20,162 nucleotides of DNA from an uncultured Campylobacter sp. GTDB taxonomy: Bacteria > Campylobacterota > Campylobacteria > Campylobacterales > Campylobacteraceae. The notes under the pieces were generated by a model, which saw nothing but the letters and a program-made list of their open reading frames with translations, had not been told where the DNA came from and searched no databases. Positions 13,596 to 20,162 of the stretch are shown piece by piece (the first letter of the stretch is position 1; every line of letters starts with the position of its first letter). The stretch covers positions 1 to 20,162 of the forward strand of contig NZ_CALIBF010000072.1 in assembly GCF_938045465.1 (NCBI RefSeq), written 5' to 3'. Position numbers and translations under genes: made by a program.

Positions 13596-14735
13596 TCACT
13601 CAAAAAATCCCTTTTTCACGAGCTCGCCCTCTTTTACGCAAAACTCCCCTTTTGCGATCACGCTATCTAGGTTTAGGGCTTCGTCAAATACCGCAAAATC
13701 GGCGTCAAAGCCTACTTTTATCTCGCCCTTGCCGCTTAGATTTAGGTATTTTGCGACGTTTTTGCCCATCATACTCAGCGCTTGCGGGATGGTTAGGATT
13801 TTATTTTTGACGCAGGCTTGAATGACCTGCAAATTCGTCTCGCACGAAGCACAGCCGTAGCCCACTAGCGCGCCGTTTTCGTCAAATCTAGGCACACTGC
13901 CGTTGCCGTCCGAGCTCATCGTTAGACGCTCTAAATTTAAGCCGTTTTCAAGACCATAGGCGATAGCTTCGTGAAGCGGGGCAAATTTACTTCCGCCGCT
14001 CGTGATGTCGATGTAGCCGCCCATTTTTTGAAATTTGATCGCTTCGTCAAAGAGCTCCTTCGTCCGCGCGCAGTGCGTCGGCGAGAAATAATTAATCGGG
14101 AACGAATAATCCTTGATCACGCTAAAAATCAGGTCAAATTTATCCGCGAGCCCGCCCATATGCATATGCAGCACGCCGCCTTTTTTCGAGATCATGCCGC
14201 CGATGCGGATCTGCGTTAGGGTCTTGATGAGCTCCTGCGCGGTCGGGTAGCTGCCGCGGTTGTCGCTCATCGCGATCTTACAGCCGATGACCTTGTCGAT
14301 GAGCACCAGATCGCGCGTTACGGAGCCCGTAAATGTGACGCTAGGCAGCGCGTAAGAGCCCGTGTGGATGAAGGTCGAAATGCCCTCGTATTCGAGCGCT
14401 TTGGCTTTTGAGTAGAGGTTTTCCAGGCTCCTCGTGCACCCGTCGGTGCCCAGCGTGCCTACGACCGTAGTGGTACCGTAGCGAATGATTTGCGATAGGG
14501 TTATTTCGGGCGTTCGCGAGTGATAACCCGCCTCGCCTCCACCGCCCGTGATGTGCACGTGCTGATCGATGAGTCCGGGCGCTAAAATTTTGCCCTCTAG
14601 ATCATAAACCTCAAGCCCCTCGACTCGAAAATCAAGCCCCTTGGAAACGGCTAAAATTTTACCTCCGCCGAGCAAAACGTCGCTCCTACCGACGTGCTCT
14701 GGCGCGTATAGATCGGCATTTTTAAGTAACAGCAT
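13596..14735 (-). CDS. iadA: Isoaspartyl dipeptidase (beta-aspartyl peptidase)
   Basis: This amidohydrolase-superfamily enzyme cleaves beta-aspartyl dipeptides arising from damaged proteins. The binuclear metal site is intact: H59 and H61 (GLIDQHVHITGGGGEAG), the bridging K153 (CKIAMSDNRG), H192 (LHMHMGG), H221 (FSPTHCART) and the catalytic D276 (MSSDGNGSVP). Each lies exactly nine positions before the residue I recall for the E. coli enzyme, which strongly supports the assignment. The 379-residue length is close to the usual 390. The ATG has AAGGAG upstream. It appears to be a single-gene unit between rpsB and pgeF. Confidence 0.95.
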   Translation of the reverse strand: MLLLKNADLYAPEHVGRSDVLLGGGKILAVSKGLDFRVEGLEVYDLEGKILAPGLIDQHVHITGGGGEAGYHSRTPEITLSQIIRYGTTTVVGTLGTDGCTRSLENLYSKAKALEYEGISTFIHTGSYALPSVTFTGSVTRDLVLIDKVIGCKIAMSDNRGSYPTAQELIKTLTQIRIGGMISKKGGVLHMHMGGLADKFDLIFSVIKDYSFPINYFSPTHCARTKELFDEAIKFQKMGGYIDITSGGSKFAPLHEAIAYGLENGLNLERLTMSSDGNGSVPRFDENGALVGYGCASCETNLQVIQACVKNKILTIPQALSMMGKNVAKYLNLSGKGEIKVGFDADFAVFDEALNLDSVIAKGEFCVKEGELVKKGFFE

Positions 14736-14761
14736 ATTTTCTCCTTTGCTTTGGATTTTTG

Positions 14762-14767
14762 ATTGTA
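14762..14767 (-). promoter_or_regulatory. Candidate -10 box for iadA
   Basis: TACAAT on the - strand, within AAATTTACAATC, lies 27-32 bases before the iadA ATG and is followed by an AT-rich leader with the AAGGAG ribosome binding site. No -35 element was found. The rest of the 14768-15029 spacer shows only scattered AT words. Confidence 0.4.
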
Positions 14768-15029
14768 AATTTTACGTTTTTTGGCTTTCTTGACTGCGAT
14801 GTCGCGCGGTCATTTTACATCAAATTCGATAAAAACCGGATATTTCGATTTTAGTAGTCGAGGCGGATTTTTAAGTCATCGCGATGAAAGCGGTGAGTTT
14901 TTAAAAAGCTTATTTTGGCGGCATATTTTGGGATTAATGGATTAAATTTAGCCCGCTACGTTAAATTTTATAGCGTTTCGAGAAATTTTAGCGGACCTTG
15001 CGGAGAAATTTTATATCCTATTTTGCTTT

Positions 15030-15767
15030 TCATCGGCATGGCTTATTCATCACAAAGCCGCAGAAACGCCCCGTGACGCCATCTCTACGGTATGAAAAAT
15101 GTCGCTCGCTCTCAAAAGTGCAACGCGGATCAAATTTAACGTTTCGCACACCTGCAGCTGCGAGCTCGTCGCGAAGTGCGGCGTTTAGATCGAAATGCCC
15201 CTGCATTTTGTAGCGCTCAAACTCGCCCAGATCAAGCCCGCCGAGTTCGTAATTTCTCGCCTTGATATTCGCGCCCACGAATACCTTCAGCTCCGCAGCG
15301 ACGCAGCCGAAGCGCTCGCTCATCAAATTTATCGCATTGGTGCAGATCCGCTGGATTACGCCCGCGCGCCCCGCATGCACCGCAGCAACCACGCCGCGCT
15401 GCTCATCAGCGATCAGCACTGGCGAGCAGTCCGCTACCAGCACGCAAATCGCCACGCCGTGCAGATCGGTCACAAGCCCGTCGCAGGGCGAGATTTCATC
15501 GCTAGCTGCGCGTAAAATTTCAATTTTGTTTGAGTGGATCTGGCGCATAAATTTTAAATTTAGAGGCGCAATACCGAGCGCGGCAGCTAAAATTTCGCGG
15601 TTTTGCGCGACGTTTTGCGAATCGTCGCCCACGTGATCCCCTAAATTTAAGCTCGCGTAGGCTCCATCGCTTACGCCTCCTTCGCGCGTGCTAAAGCCCG
15701 CTAGCACGCCGCGTCCGTCCAATACAAACTCAAGATTTTCTCTGCAAATTTCGATTTTGCCCATCAT
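15030..15767 (-). CDS. pgeF: Laccase-domain protein PgeF/YfiH (purine nucleosidase family)
   Basis: The 245-residue protein belongs to the YfiH/DUF152 family. It was formerly called polyphenol oxidase; members have been shown to cleave or phosphorolyse purine nucleosides and to edit peptidoglycan precursors. Metal ligands H78 (FMRQIHSN), C114 (LVADCSPVLIAD) and H131 (AAVHAGRAG) are present with the spacing of the E. coli residues (71, 107, 124 from memory). CDGLVTD (95-101) is also conserved. The HAGWRG motif of other families is HAGRAG here. Two ATGs in a row (15767 and 15764) are possible starts, and there is no clear ribosome binding site. It starts seven bases after the ribE stop and is surely co-transcribed with it. 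Confidence 0.9.
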   Translation of the reverse strand: MMGKIEICRENLEFVLDGRGVLAGFSTREGGVSDGAYASLNLGDHVGDDSQNVAQNREILAAALGIAPLNLKFMRQIHSNKIEILRAASDEISPCDGLVTDLHGVAICVLVADCSPVLIADEQRGVVAAVHAGRAGVIQRICTNAINLMSERFGCVAAELKVFVGANIKARNYELGGLDLGEFERYKMQGHFDLNAALRDELAAAGVRNVKFDPRCTFESERHFSYRRDGVTGRFCGFVMNKPCR

Positions 15768-15774
15768 GCGCCGC

Positions 15775-16638
15775 TTAATACAGGCTCAAAATTTTATCTA
15801 CTGCGTCCCACGAAAGCCCGTCTTGCTCGCCCTCGGCGCTCCCATCGCGTGCCATATCTGTGCCGAGACCGACGATCTGTCCGCCGGCAAAGCGTAACTG
15901 CGCCGCTACGTATCGCGCGAGCAGATCGGTTTCAATATTTACGCGGCGCCCAATTTTGTAGCTCCCAAAGAGCGTATTTTTGAGCGTGAGCGGGATGATC
16001 GTAAGGCGAATGGCGCAGCTTTGCGCTTCGCTCTTTAAATTTACGCCCAAGGAGTTTGGTTCGCGAATGGAATTTGAGCTGCTAGAATTTTGCCCGCGCA
16101 AGCTTGATCCGATAAAATTTGCGCCGTGCAAACCTTCGAGATCTTTGTGAGTAAAATTTCCGCCGTCAAGACCTTGGCCGTTAAAATTTCGCCCGTGCGT
16201 GCCGCCGCCTTCAAGCACTTCGTTGATCGTTAAGCTCACGCCATCGATCGCTACCGAGCCTTTCGGTGCTAGCAGCGGCGCTATGTGCAGCGGCGCGCGG
16301 ATGAAAAAATCGACGCCGCTTGCAAGCTTTGAAATTTTATAAATTTCGCCCACGGCATCGACGTGTCCTTGGATCAAATGCCCGTCTATGCGATCCCCAA
16401 TCCGCATCGCTGGCTCGATATGCACCGAGCCGCGCAGGTTTTGTGCGACGATGACGCATGCTGTCTCGCTCGAAAGCTGAACCGCAAATCCGTCCGCAAA
16501 AAGCCGCGTCACGCTCAGGCACGCGCCGTTTACCGCGACGCTATCGCCGAGTGCGGGGCGGTATCTCGCGCGCAGTCGCAGCAAATCGCCGCTAAAGCTC
16601 GCAACCTGCGCGATCTCTCTGATCAGTCCGTTAAACAT
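15775..16638 (-). CDS. ribE: Riboflavin synthase alpha chain with pentapeptide-like insertion
   Basis: The enzyme dismutates two 6,7-dimethyl-8-ribityllumazine molecules to make riboflavin. The two-barrel layout is visible: MFNGLIREI, GDSVAVNGACLSVT (31-44) and GHLIQGHVDAVGEI (86-99) in the first half; KGSVAIDGVSLTINEV (126-141), the continuing strand AIRLTIIPLTLKNT (209-222) and IGRRVNIETDLLARYV (229-244) in the second. At 287 residues it is about 80 longer than usual. Most of the excess, about residues 143-208, lies between SLTINEV and AIRLTIIPLTL, where relatives have a short turn. This insert is Gly/Asn rich with spaced N-F and x-L-x-G steps. The last 25 residues are also extended. AAAGG precedes the ATG. 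It overlaps nothing and is followed closely by pgeF. Confidence 0.93.
   Translation of the reverse strand: MFNGLIREIAQVASFSGDLLRLRARYRPALGDSVAVNGACLSVTRLFADGFAVQLSSETACVIVAQNLRGSVHIEPAMRIGDRIDGHLIQGHVDAVGEIYKISKLASGVDFFIRAPLHIAPLLAPKGSVAIDGVSLTINEVLEGGGTHGRNFNGQGLDGGNFTHKDLEGLHGANFIGSSLRGQNSSSSNSIREPNSLGVNLKSEAQSCAIRLTIIPLTLKNTLFGSYKIGRRVNIETDLLARYVAAQLRFAGGQIVGLGTDMARDGSAEGEQDGLSWDAVDKILSLY
16018..16212 (-). repeat. In-frame AAATTT-repeat insertion in ribE
   Basis: On the + strand, TAGAATTT/TAAAATTT occurs at 16083, 16113, 16152 and 16182, with spacings of 30, 39 and 30 bases, so the frame is kept. The protein reads as alternating x-N-F-x-x and x-x-L-x-G steps (RNFNG, QGLDG, GNFTH, KDLEG, ANFIG, SSLRG), close to the pentapeptide-repeat pattern. 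It sits in a surface turn of the second barrel and is absent from typical riboflavin synthases. Confidence 0.7.
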
Positions 16639-16739
16639 TATGAGCCTTTGGAATTTTTACGTGATATTAGCGTAGAATTTTGAAATTTAAGGTTAAGCGA
16701 AGCTCGGCGAGTGCGAAGCCCGCCGAATGAAGTTTGAAA

Positions 16740-17060
16740 TTATTTTTTAGAAACGATGAAATCGGCTAGCGCTTCGATCGATTCGTCGTTAAGCGAAGCT
16801 GCTTGACCTTTCATAACGCCCATCATGCCAAATTTTCCCTTGCCCTCGCCTAGAGTGCCGTCTTTGTAGCCTTTTAGGCTAGCGATAATATCTTCCTTAC
16901 TTAGGGTGTTTAGCGCAGGTACTTTGCCGCCAAGATAAGGCTTCTCGGCGTTAGCTCCATGACAGGCCACGCATTTTTTATACAATGTAGCGCCGTCTGC
17001 GGCGAATACACTCGAACTAAACGCCGCCAACGCAGCACATGCAATAAGAACTTTTTTCAT
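16740..17060 (-). CDS. Periplasmic cytochrome c (c553 type)
   Basis: The 106-residue protein has a Sec signal peptide (1-20, MKKVLIACAALAAFSSSVFA, cleaved before ADG). A class I cytochrome c follows with the haem-binding CVACH at residues 30-34. The C-terminal part FGMMGVMKGQAASLNDESIEALADFIVSKK supplies a likely axial methionine (M83 or a neighbour) and the terminal helix. It matches the small c553 electron carriers of Campylobacter, which shuttle electrons between the bc1 complex and terminal oxidases or peroxidases. AAAGGATAGGA before the ATG and a TATACT box upstream support expression as a single gene. Confidence 0.93.
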   Translation of the reverse strand: MKKVLIACAALAAFSSSVFAADGATLYKKCVACHGANAEKPYLGGKVPALNTLSKEDIIASLKGYKDGTLGEGKGKFGMMGVMKGQAASLNDESIEALADFIVSKK

Positions 17061-17090
17061 TCCTATCCTTTCTTTTTAAATTGTGGGTGC

Positions 17091-17096
17091 AGTATA
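17091..17096 (-). promoter_or_regulatory. Candidate -10 box for the cytochrome c gene
   Basis: On the - strand TGATTATACTG gives a TATACT box about 31 bases before the ATG, preceded by an AT-rich AAATTTACTAAATTTT tract. The leader holds AAAGGA. Confidence 0.5.
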
Positions 17097-17229
17097 ATCA
17101 AAATTTAGTAAATTTCGGTTAAATTTTTGCAATTTGCGCTAAAGAGGCGAAATTCTATCTACTGCAAACTTTAGCGTAGAGGCTCAAAGCGGAATTTATG
17201 CTGTAAAATTTTAAGCAAATTTTACCTTC

Positions 17230-17340
17230 CCGCTGAAATTTCAATCGTAGAATTTCGCAGCGAAATTCTAAGGCGAAATTTCATCTAGATGTCAAATTCC
17301 ATCGCGAAATTTTGCGCAGAATTTTAAAATTTCGCCGCTT
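17230..17340. repeat. Cluster of perfect palindromes built on GAAATTT words
   Basis: Four inverted structures lie within about 110 bases: TGAAATTTCA (17234-17243), a 23-base palindrome TAGAATTTCGC-A-GCGAAATTCTA (17248-17270), CATCTAGATG (17282-17291), and GCGAAATTTT paired with AAAATTTCGC (17304-17313 and 17326-17335). The last one begins five bases beyond the stop of the ABC exporter and might act as its terminator, though no U run follows on the - strand. The rest of the 17061-17339 spacer is AT-word rich. Confidence 0.7.
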
Positions 17341-18893
17341 TACTTTATGCGCGAAATTTCGCCTCTTTGCATCTTATAAATTTTATCTGCGGCGCCGAAG
17401 TATTTATCATCGTGCGAGATCGCAAAGATCGTGTATCCGCGCGATTTCAGCTCAGGCAAAATTCGCTCGTAAAACTCCGTGCGAAACTGTGGATCGAGAT
17501 CAGCCGCAAACTCATCGAGCATCAAAAATTTTCGCCCGTCCATCAGCACGCTTACGAGCGCTAGGCGCTTGCGCTGCCCGCTAGATAGGCTCGTGGTGCT
17601 AAATTTAGCCCCCTTTAGCTCAACCTTATCCTGCAGGTGCGTAAGCGCCAGCCACTCGCGCGCGATGTCCGCATCGCCCGTAGCGTAGTCGAAGAGATAA
17701 AAATCGCTGAAAACCGCGCTTATGTTGTTGCTGTAGGCGCGCAGATCAGAGGGTTTAAGGGCCGCGCCGTCGGCTAAAATTTCGCCTGCTTGCGGCGTAT
17801 AAAGGCCCGCTAAGATCATAAAAAGCGTCGATTTTCCGCTGCCGTTTTCGCCGATTAAAAACACCGTCTCGCCCGCATTTAGCTGCAAACTTACCCCTTT
17901 TATACCAAATTTCCCGCCGGGATACGAAAAGCTTACATCCTTAAGCTCCAGGCTGCGCCACGGCTGCATTTGCGCAAGCTCGAAGCCCTGCACGAACGGG
18001 TCTAAGTTCAGCTCATTGATCTTCGCGTAGGCGATCTTTGCGCGCAACACGCTAGGAAGCGAGAATATGAGCATCATCAAAGGCGCGCGCAAAAAAAGCA
18101 CCGTAAGCGCGATCGTTACGGCGTTTGCAAGCTCCGCTTTGCCGCCGCTGAGCCCAAAATAAAGCACAAATCCCACCGCGCCTAGCATCATTACGTTCAT
18201 AAAATTACTCGCAAACGCGCCGTAAACCTCGGCTCGTAGCGAGCTTTGGCGTAAATTTTGCGCGTTGGGCAAAAAGTCGTTTTCGTATAGGCTCTTTGCT
18301 TTGGCTAGGCTTAGCGACAGCTCCTTGTGCCCCTCGATCGCCGCGGCGTAGTTTTTATACAAAACGTCCTCATTTTGGCGGTACAGATCGTAATTTTGCA
18401 TGACTTTTTTCATCAAAAAGCGGTTGAAAATCATCAGCGCGCCTATCCAGACGAATAAAAACGCAAACATCATAGGCGCGATGTATAGCACGTAGATGCC
18501 GCAAAATAGCACGATCATCGCGCCTTGGATCAGCTCGGAGATACGCATAAAGCCCTCAGTCAGGCGCGAAATATCGCTAGAAAGGGACGCAAGCAGGTTC
18601 GCCTTCGACGCAGCCTCGATGCGCTCGAACTTCGTATCGATGATCTGCTTGATGATCTTGGTGCGCAGATCGAATACGAAGTCGTTTTCCATCTTGCAAA
18701 GCATGATGCGACTTAGCACCGAAAGCAGCAGAAATAGCGCCAAGAGCGCGAAAAATAGCGCGATGATCCTGCCGCCTCTTTCGGCGCCGTCAAGTAGATA
18801 TTTATTGATAAAGCTTAAAATCAAGATCCCAGAGCCGCTGTAGATCGCATTTAGCGCGAGCATCGCGAGGATTTGTTTGGTATATTTTTTCAT
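17340..18893 (-). CDS. SyrD/YojI-type cyclic peptide ABC exporter
   Basis: This one-piece half-transporter combines an N-terminal six-helix export domain (about residues 8-280) and a C-terminal ATPase. The ATPase has Walker A GENGSGKST (348-356 from the ATG), the unusual signature LSSGQRKRLAL (436-446), Walker B FLMLDEFAADLDP (456-468) and the H-loop ISHDDKYF. The LS[ST]GQRKRLAL and DE[FW]AAD[LQ]DP forms are typical of the PvdE/SyrD/YojI group that exports cyclic peptides, siderophore precursors or microcins. ATG at 18891-18893 has GGGG six bases upstream; a TTG four codons earlier (18905) is also possible. There is no peptide or siderophore synthesis gene in the window, so the substrate is unknown. 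It is flanked by palindrome-rich spacers and is probably transcribed alone. Confidence 0.88.
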   Translation of the reverse strand: MKKYTKQILAMLALNAIYSGSGILILSFINKYLLDGAERGGRIIALFFALLALFLLLSVLSRIMLCKMENDFVFDLRTKIIKQIIDTKFERIEAASKANLLASLSSDISRLTEGFMRISELIQGAMIVLFCGIYVLYIAPMMFAFLFVWIGALMIFNRFLMKKVMQNYDLYRQNEDVLYKNYAAAIEGHKELSLSLAKAKSLYENDFLPNAQNLRQSSLRAEVYGAFASNFMNVMMLGAVGFVLYFGLSGGKAELANAVTIALTVLFLRAPLMMLIFSLPSVLRAKIAYAKINELNLDPFVQGFELAQMQPWRSLELKDVSFSYPGGKFGIKGVSLQLNAGETVFLIGENGSGKSTLFMILAGLYTPQAGEILADGAALKPSDLRAYSNNISAVFSDFYLFDYATGDADIAREWLALTHLQDKVELKGAKFSTTSLSSGQRKRLALVSVLMDGRKFLMLDEFAADLDPQFRTEFYERILPELKSRGYTIFAISHDDKYFGAADKIYKMQRGEISRIK

Positions 18894-19219
18894 CTTTCGC
18901 CCCAATGAAATTTGAGCGCAATTGTGGCAAAATTCGCTTGAAAAAACGGTTAAATTTTAAATCCGTTCTCATTTCTCTAGCGGAATTTTACCGGAGCTGC
19001 GTAAAATTCCGCCGTAAATTTATTCACTTTTGGCGCGACAGGAGCGATAAGCCCTATCTGTGTTTACACTCCTGACAGGAATTAGCAGATAGGATTAAAT
19101 TTGACGGATTGCAAAATTTTGAATCAAATTTAAAAACCTAAAGCGGCAGAGAGTAAAATTTCAACTATATTTTTAAATTTTATAAGCTTTGCCGGCTCTG
19201 CTAAAATCCAAATTTAACT
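18894..19219. other. Spacer/leader upstream of the ABC exporter
   Basis: No convincing gene was found. Besides AT words the spacer holds a G+C-richer block at 19031-19093 with overlapping complementary segments (see the separate entry). A 56-residue - strand frame (18972-18802) that overlaps the exporter start begins with basic residues, but it has only a weak ribosome binding site and is not called. The inverted repeats make this a candidate 5' control region for the exporter. Confidence 0.45.
19039..19093 (-). promoter_or_regulatory. Possible structured RNA leader with alternative pairings
   Basis: CCTATCTG (19053-19060) is complementary to CAGATAGG (19086-19093), enclosing the small palindrome TCCTGACAGGA (19070-19080). 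CAGGAG (19039-19044) is complementary to CTCCTG (19069-19074). The second pairing interlocks with the first (A-B-A'-B'), so the RNA could form either a nested hairpin or a pseudoknot. It would lie about 150-200 bases before the exporter start on the - strand. It matches no riboswitch class that I recognise. Confidence 0.4.
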
Positions 19220-19981
19220 CTAAGCATCGCCCTTTTTATTGCGCTCCGTGATGAATTTGGCTAATAAATTTATCTCCAATTTACTCACTTCAAATAATGC
19301 CGTGATTTTCTTTTCGGCTAGGTCTAAATTTTTATTACAAACGACTTTGAAATATCTACGTAGCTCGGCGTAATCGCCTGGATCGCTGATCATAAAATTA
19401 CAAAACAAACCGTTTTTGCCCTGCAAAAATATCATATCAAAAACGCTATCGACGCCACCTCCGAAGTGAAAAATGATCTGGGGCAAAAGCACCATGCAGA
19501 TCGTCGCTAAAATTATAAAAATAGATGTCGCTACGGGCAGCACTACAAACATCGCCGCCATGATAACGACAAGAAATATTATGCCTGATTTACCGCCGAC
19601 GCTATCTAGCCCGTAATGTATCGGAAGCGCGTAGGATACTGTTTTGTGAAGCTTTCGTATTTGACGCGGCGCAATTTCCGCAAAAATGTTACCGTCAATT
19701 ATCTTGAGAATTTTATCATTATAAAAATAGACATAAGCGTTTCTATAGAAATTCATATCGAATTTTCTCCTGCCTATGACGAGCAAAAAGTATAATGAAA
19801 TTTTAAATATATCGGAGTTGCCGCCAAAAAATACGTTTCTTAAAATTCCGAAAGCCATTAATGCGAGCATTAAAATAATCGAAATTTTTATGACTTGATT
19901 AGTTTCGTCTTTGATGACTAGCGGCTCTTTGTCGTAGTCTCTTGCAATTTTTTTCAGGCTTAAATTTAACTCATCTTGCAT
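19220..19981 (-). CDS. Unknown inner-membrane protein, AT-rich
   Basis: The roughly 253-residue protein is not recognised. From the first residue at 19981 it has a short N-terminal cytoplasmic stretch. A membrane pair follows at about 31-52 (VIKISIILMLALMAFGILRNVFF) and 57-71, then a soluble segment with RRKFDMNFYRNAYVYFYNDKILKII. A long hydrophobic double segment lies at about 132-170, and the C-terminal cytoplasmic domain (ISDPGDYAELRRYFKVV...) ends lysine-rich. The YVYFYNDKILKI...PRQIRKLHKT stretch resembles a PH-like domain of membrane proteins, but this is only an impression. Two ATGs are available; AGGA six bases before the second (19979-19981) favours that one over 19987. The gene is clearly AT-richer than its neighbours by eye. 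It follows mnmG by about 65 bases on the same strand. Confidence 0.7.
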   Translation of the reverse strand: MQDELNLSLKKIARDYDKEPLVIKDETNQVIKISIILMLALMAFGILRNVFFGGNSDIFKISLYFLLVIGRRKFDMNFYRNAYVYFYNDKILKIIDGNIFAEIAPRQIRKLHKTVSYALPIHYGLDSVGGKSGIIFLVVIMAAMFVVLPVATSIFIILATICMVLLPQIIFHFGGGVDSVFDMIFLQGKNGLFCNFMISDPGDYAELRRYFKVVCNKNLDLAEKKITALFEVSKLEINLLAKFITERNKKGDA

Positions 19982-20045
19982 GCTCATTCCTATTTTGCCT
20001 GTGTAGTCAAATTCTACTACGGCTTTCTCACGCCAGACGCGCAGG

Positions 20046-20162
20046 TTATTTCAAGCCAAAATTTTGCTTGATGTAGATATGCAAAATATCGATCGCGGCG
20101 GGCGTTACGCCGCTGATCTCGCTCGCGGCAAAAAGCGTCGGCGGCGCGAAGTGGGTTAGCTT
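20046..20162 (-). CDS. mnmG: MnmG (GidA) tRNA modification enzyme, C-terminal end (partial)
   Basis: The last 38 residues are in the window: [18 protein letters not shown], then [20 protein letters not shown], then TAA. The AS-x-I-SG-[VI]-[ST]-PAAI-x-[VI]-L motif is the hallmark of the MnmG C-terminal helical domain, which binds MnmE. The complex installs carboxymethylaminomethyl or taurinomethyl-type groups on U34 of several tRNAs. The gene continues beyond the right edge. No clear terminator separates it from the membrane protein downstream; the 5-bp GTAGT/ACTAC inverted repeat between them is weak. Confidence 0.9.
   Translation of the reverse strand, partial: KLTHFAPPTLFAASEISGVTPAAIDILHIYIKQNFGLK

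Noticed and set aside
18802..18972. 56-residue - strand frame overlapping the exporter start, possible leader peptide
   Set aside because: The ribosome binding site is weak, and most of the frame is the out-of-frame reading of the exporter gene. It was kept only as a remark.

Overview
The window looks like a chromosomal segment of a Campylobacter-type epsilonproteobacterium with an unusually high G+C content for the genus. The gene order rpsB - tsf - ABC ATPase - acidic protein - gmk - tatA - argS matches, from memory, the C. jejuni Cj1182c-Cj1175c block, and the protein sequences (EF-Ts, ArgRS, c553-type cytochrome, MnmG tail) are of that group. One gene of the remembered order, the flagellar export gene fliR, is absent between the ABC ATPase and the acidic protein. 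Together with the roughly 45-50% G+C (by eye) and the very frequent AAATTT / GAAATTC words, this suggests an aflagellate species such as C. gracilis. The species call is inference.

Layout. (1) 1-2711, + strand: the tail of an unidentified gene, a SUKH/SMI1-KNR4 family protein, a DUF4299-like protein and a small orphan. This is an accessory block that may consist of immunity-type proteins without a toxin in view. (2) 2793-5607, - strand: a DUF3137-like membrane protein, a small membrane protein and a Sel1/HcpA-type cysteine-rich repeat protein. They are separated by AT-word-rich spacers holding short direct, tandem and inverted repeats. (3) 6019-13315, - strand: a tightly packed housekeeping run transcribed from rpsB towards argS, covering translation (rpsB, tsf, argS), guanine nucleotide synthesis (gmk), Tat export (tatA), an FtsE/LolD-type ATPase and a very acidic repeat protein. 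(4) 13596-17060, - strand: iadA (isoaspartyl dipeptidase), pgeF (laccase-domain purine nucleosidase family), ribE (riboflavin synthase) and a periplasmic cytochrome c. (5) 17340-20162, - strand: a one-piece SyrD/YojI-type cyclic-peptide ABC exporter, a spacer with a potentially structured leader, an AT-rich unknown membrane protein and the 3' end of mnmG.

The most unusual signal is that two conserved core enzymes, ArgRS and riboflavin synthase, carry extra in-frame segments of about 65-70 residues built from the same AT-words (AAATTT, GGAATTCTG) that fill the intergenic regions. In riboflavin synthase the added segment reads as a miniature pentapeptide-repeat-like run. The words are spaced in multiples of three bases, so the reading frame is kept. 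This suggests that a genome-wide degenerate repeat is expanding into protein linkers and loops. No rRNA, tRNA, CRISPR array, transposase or prophage gene was seen.
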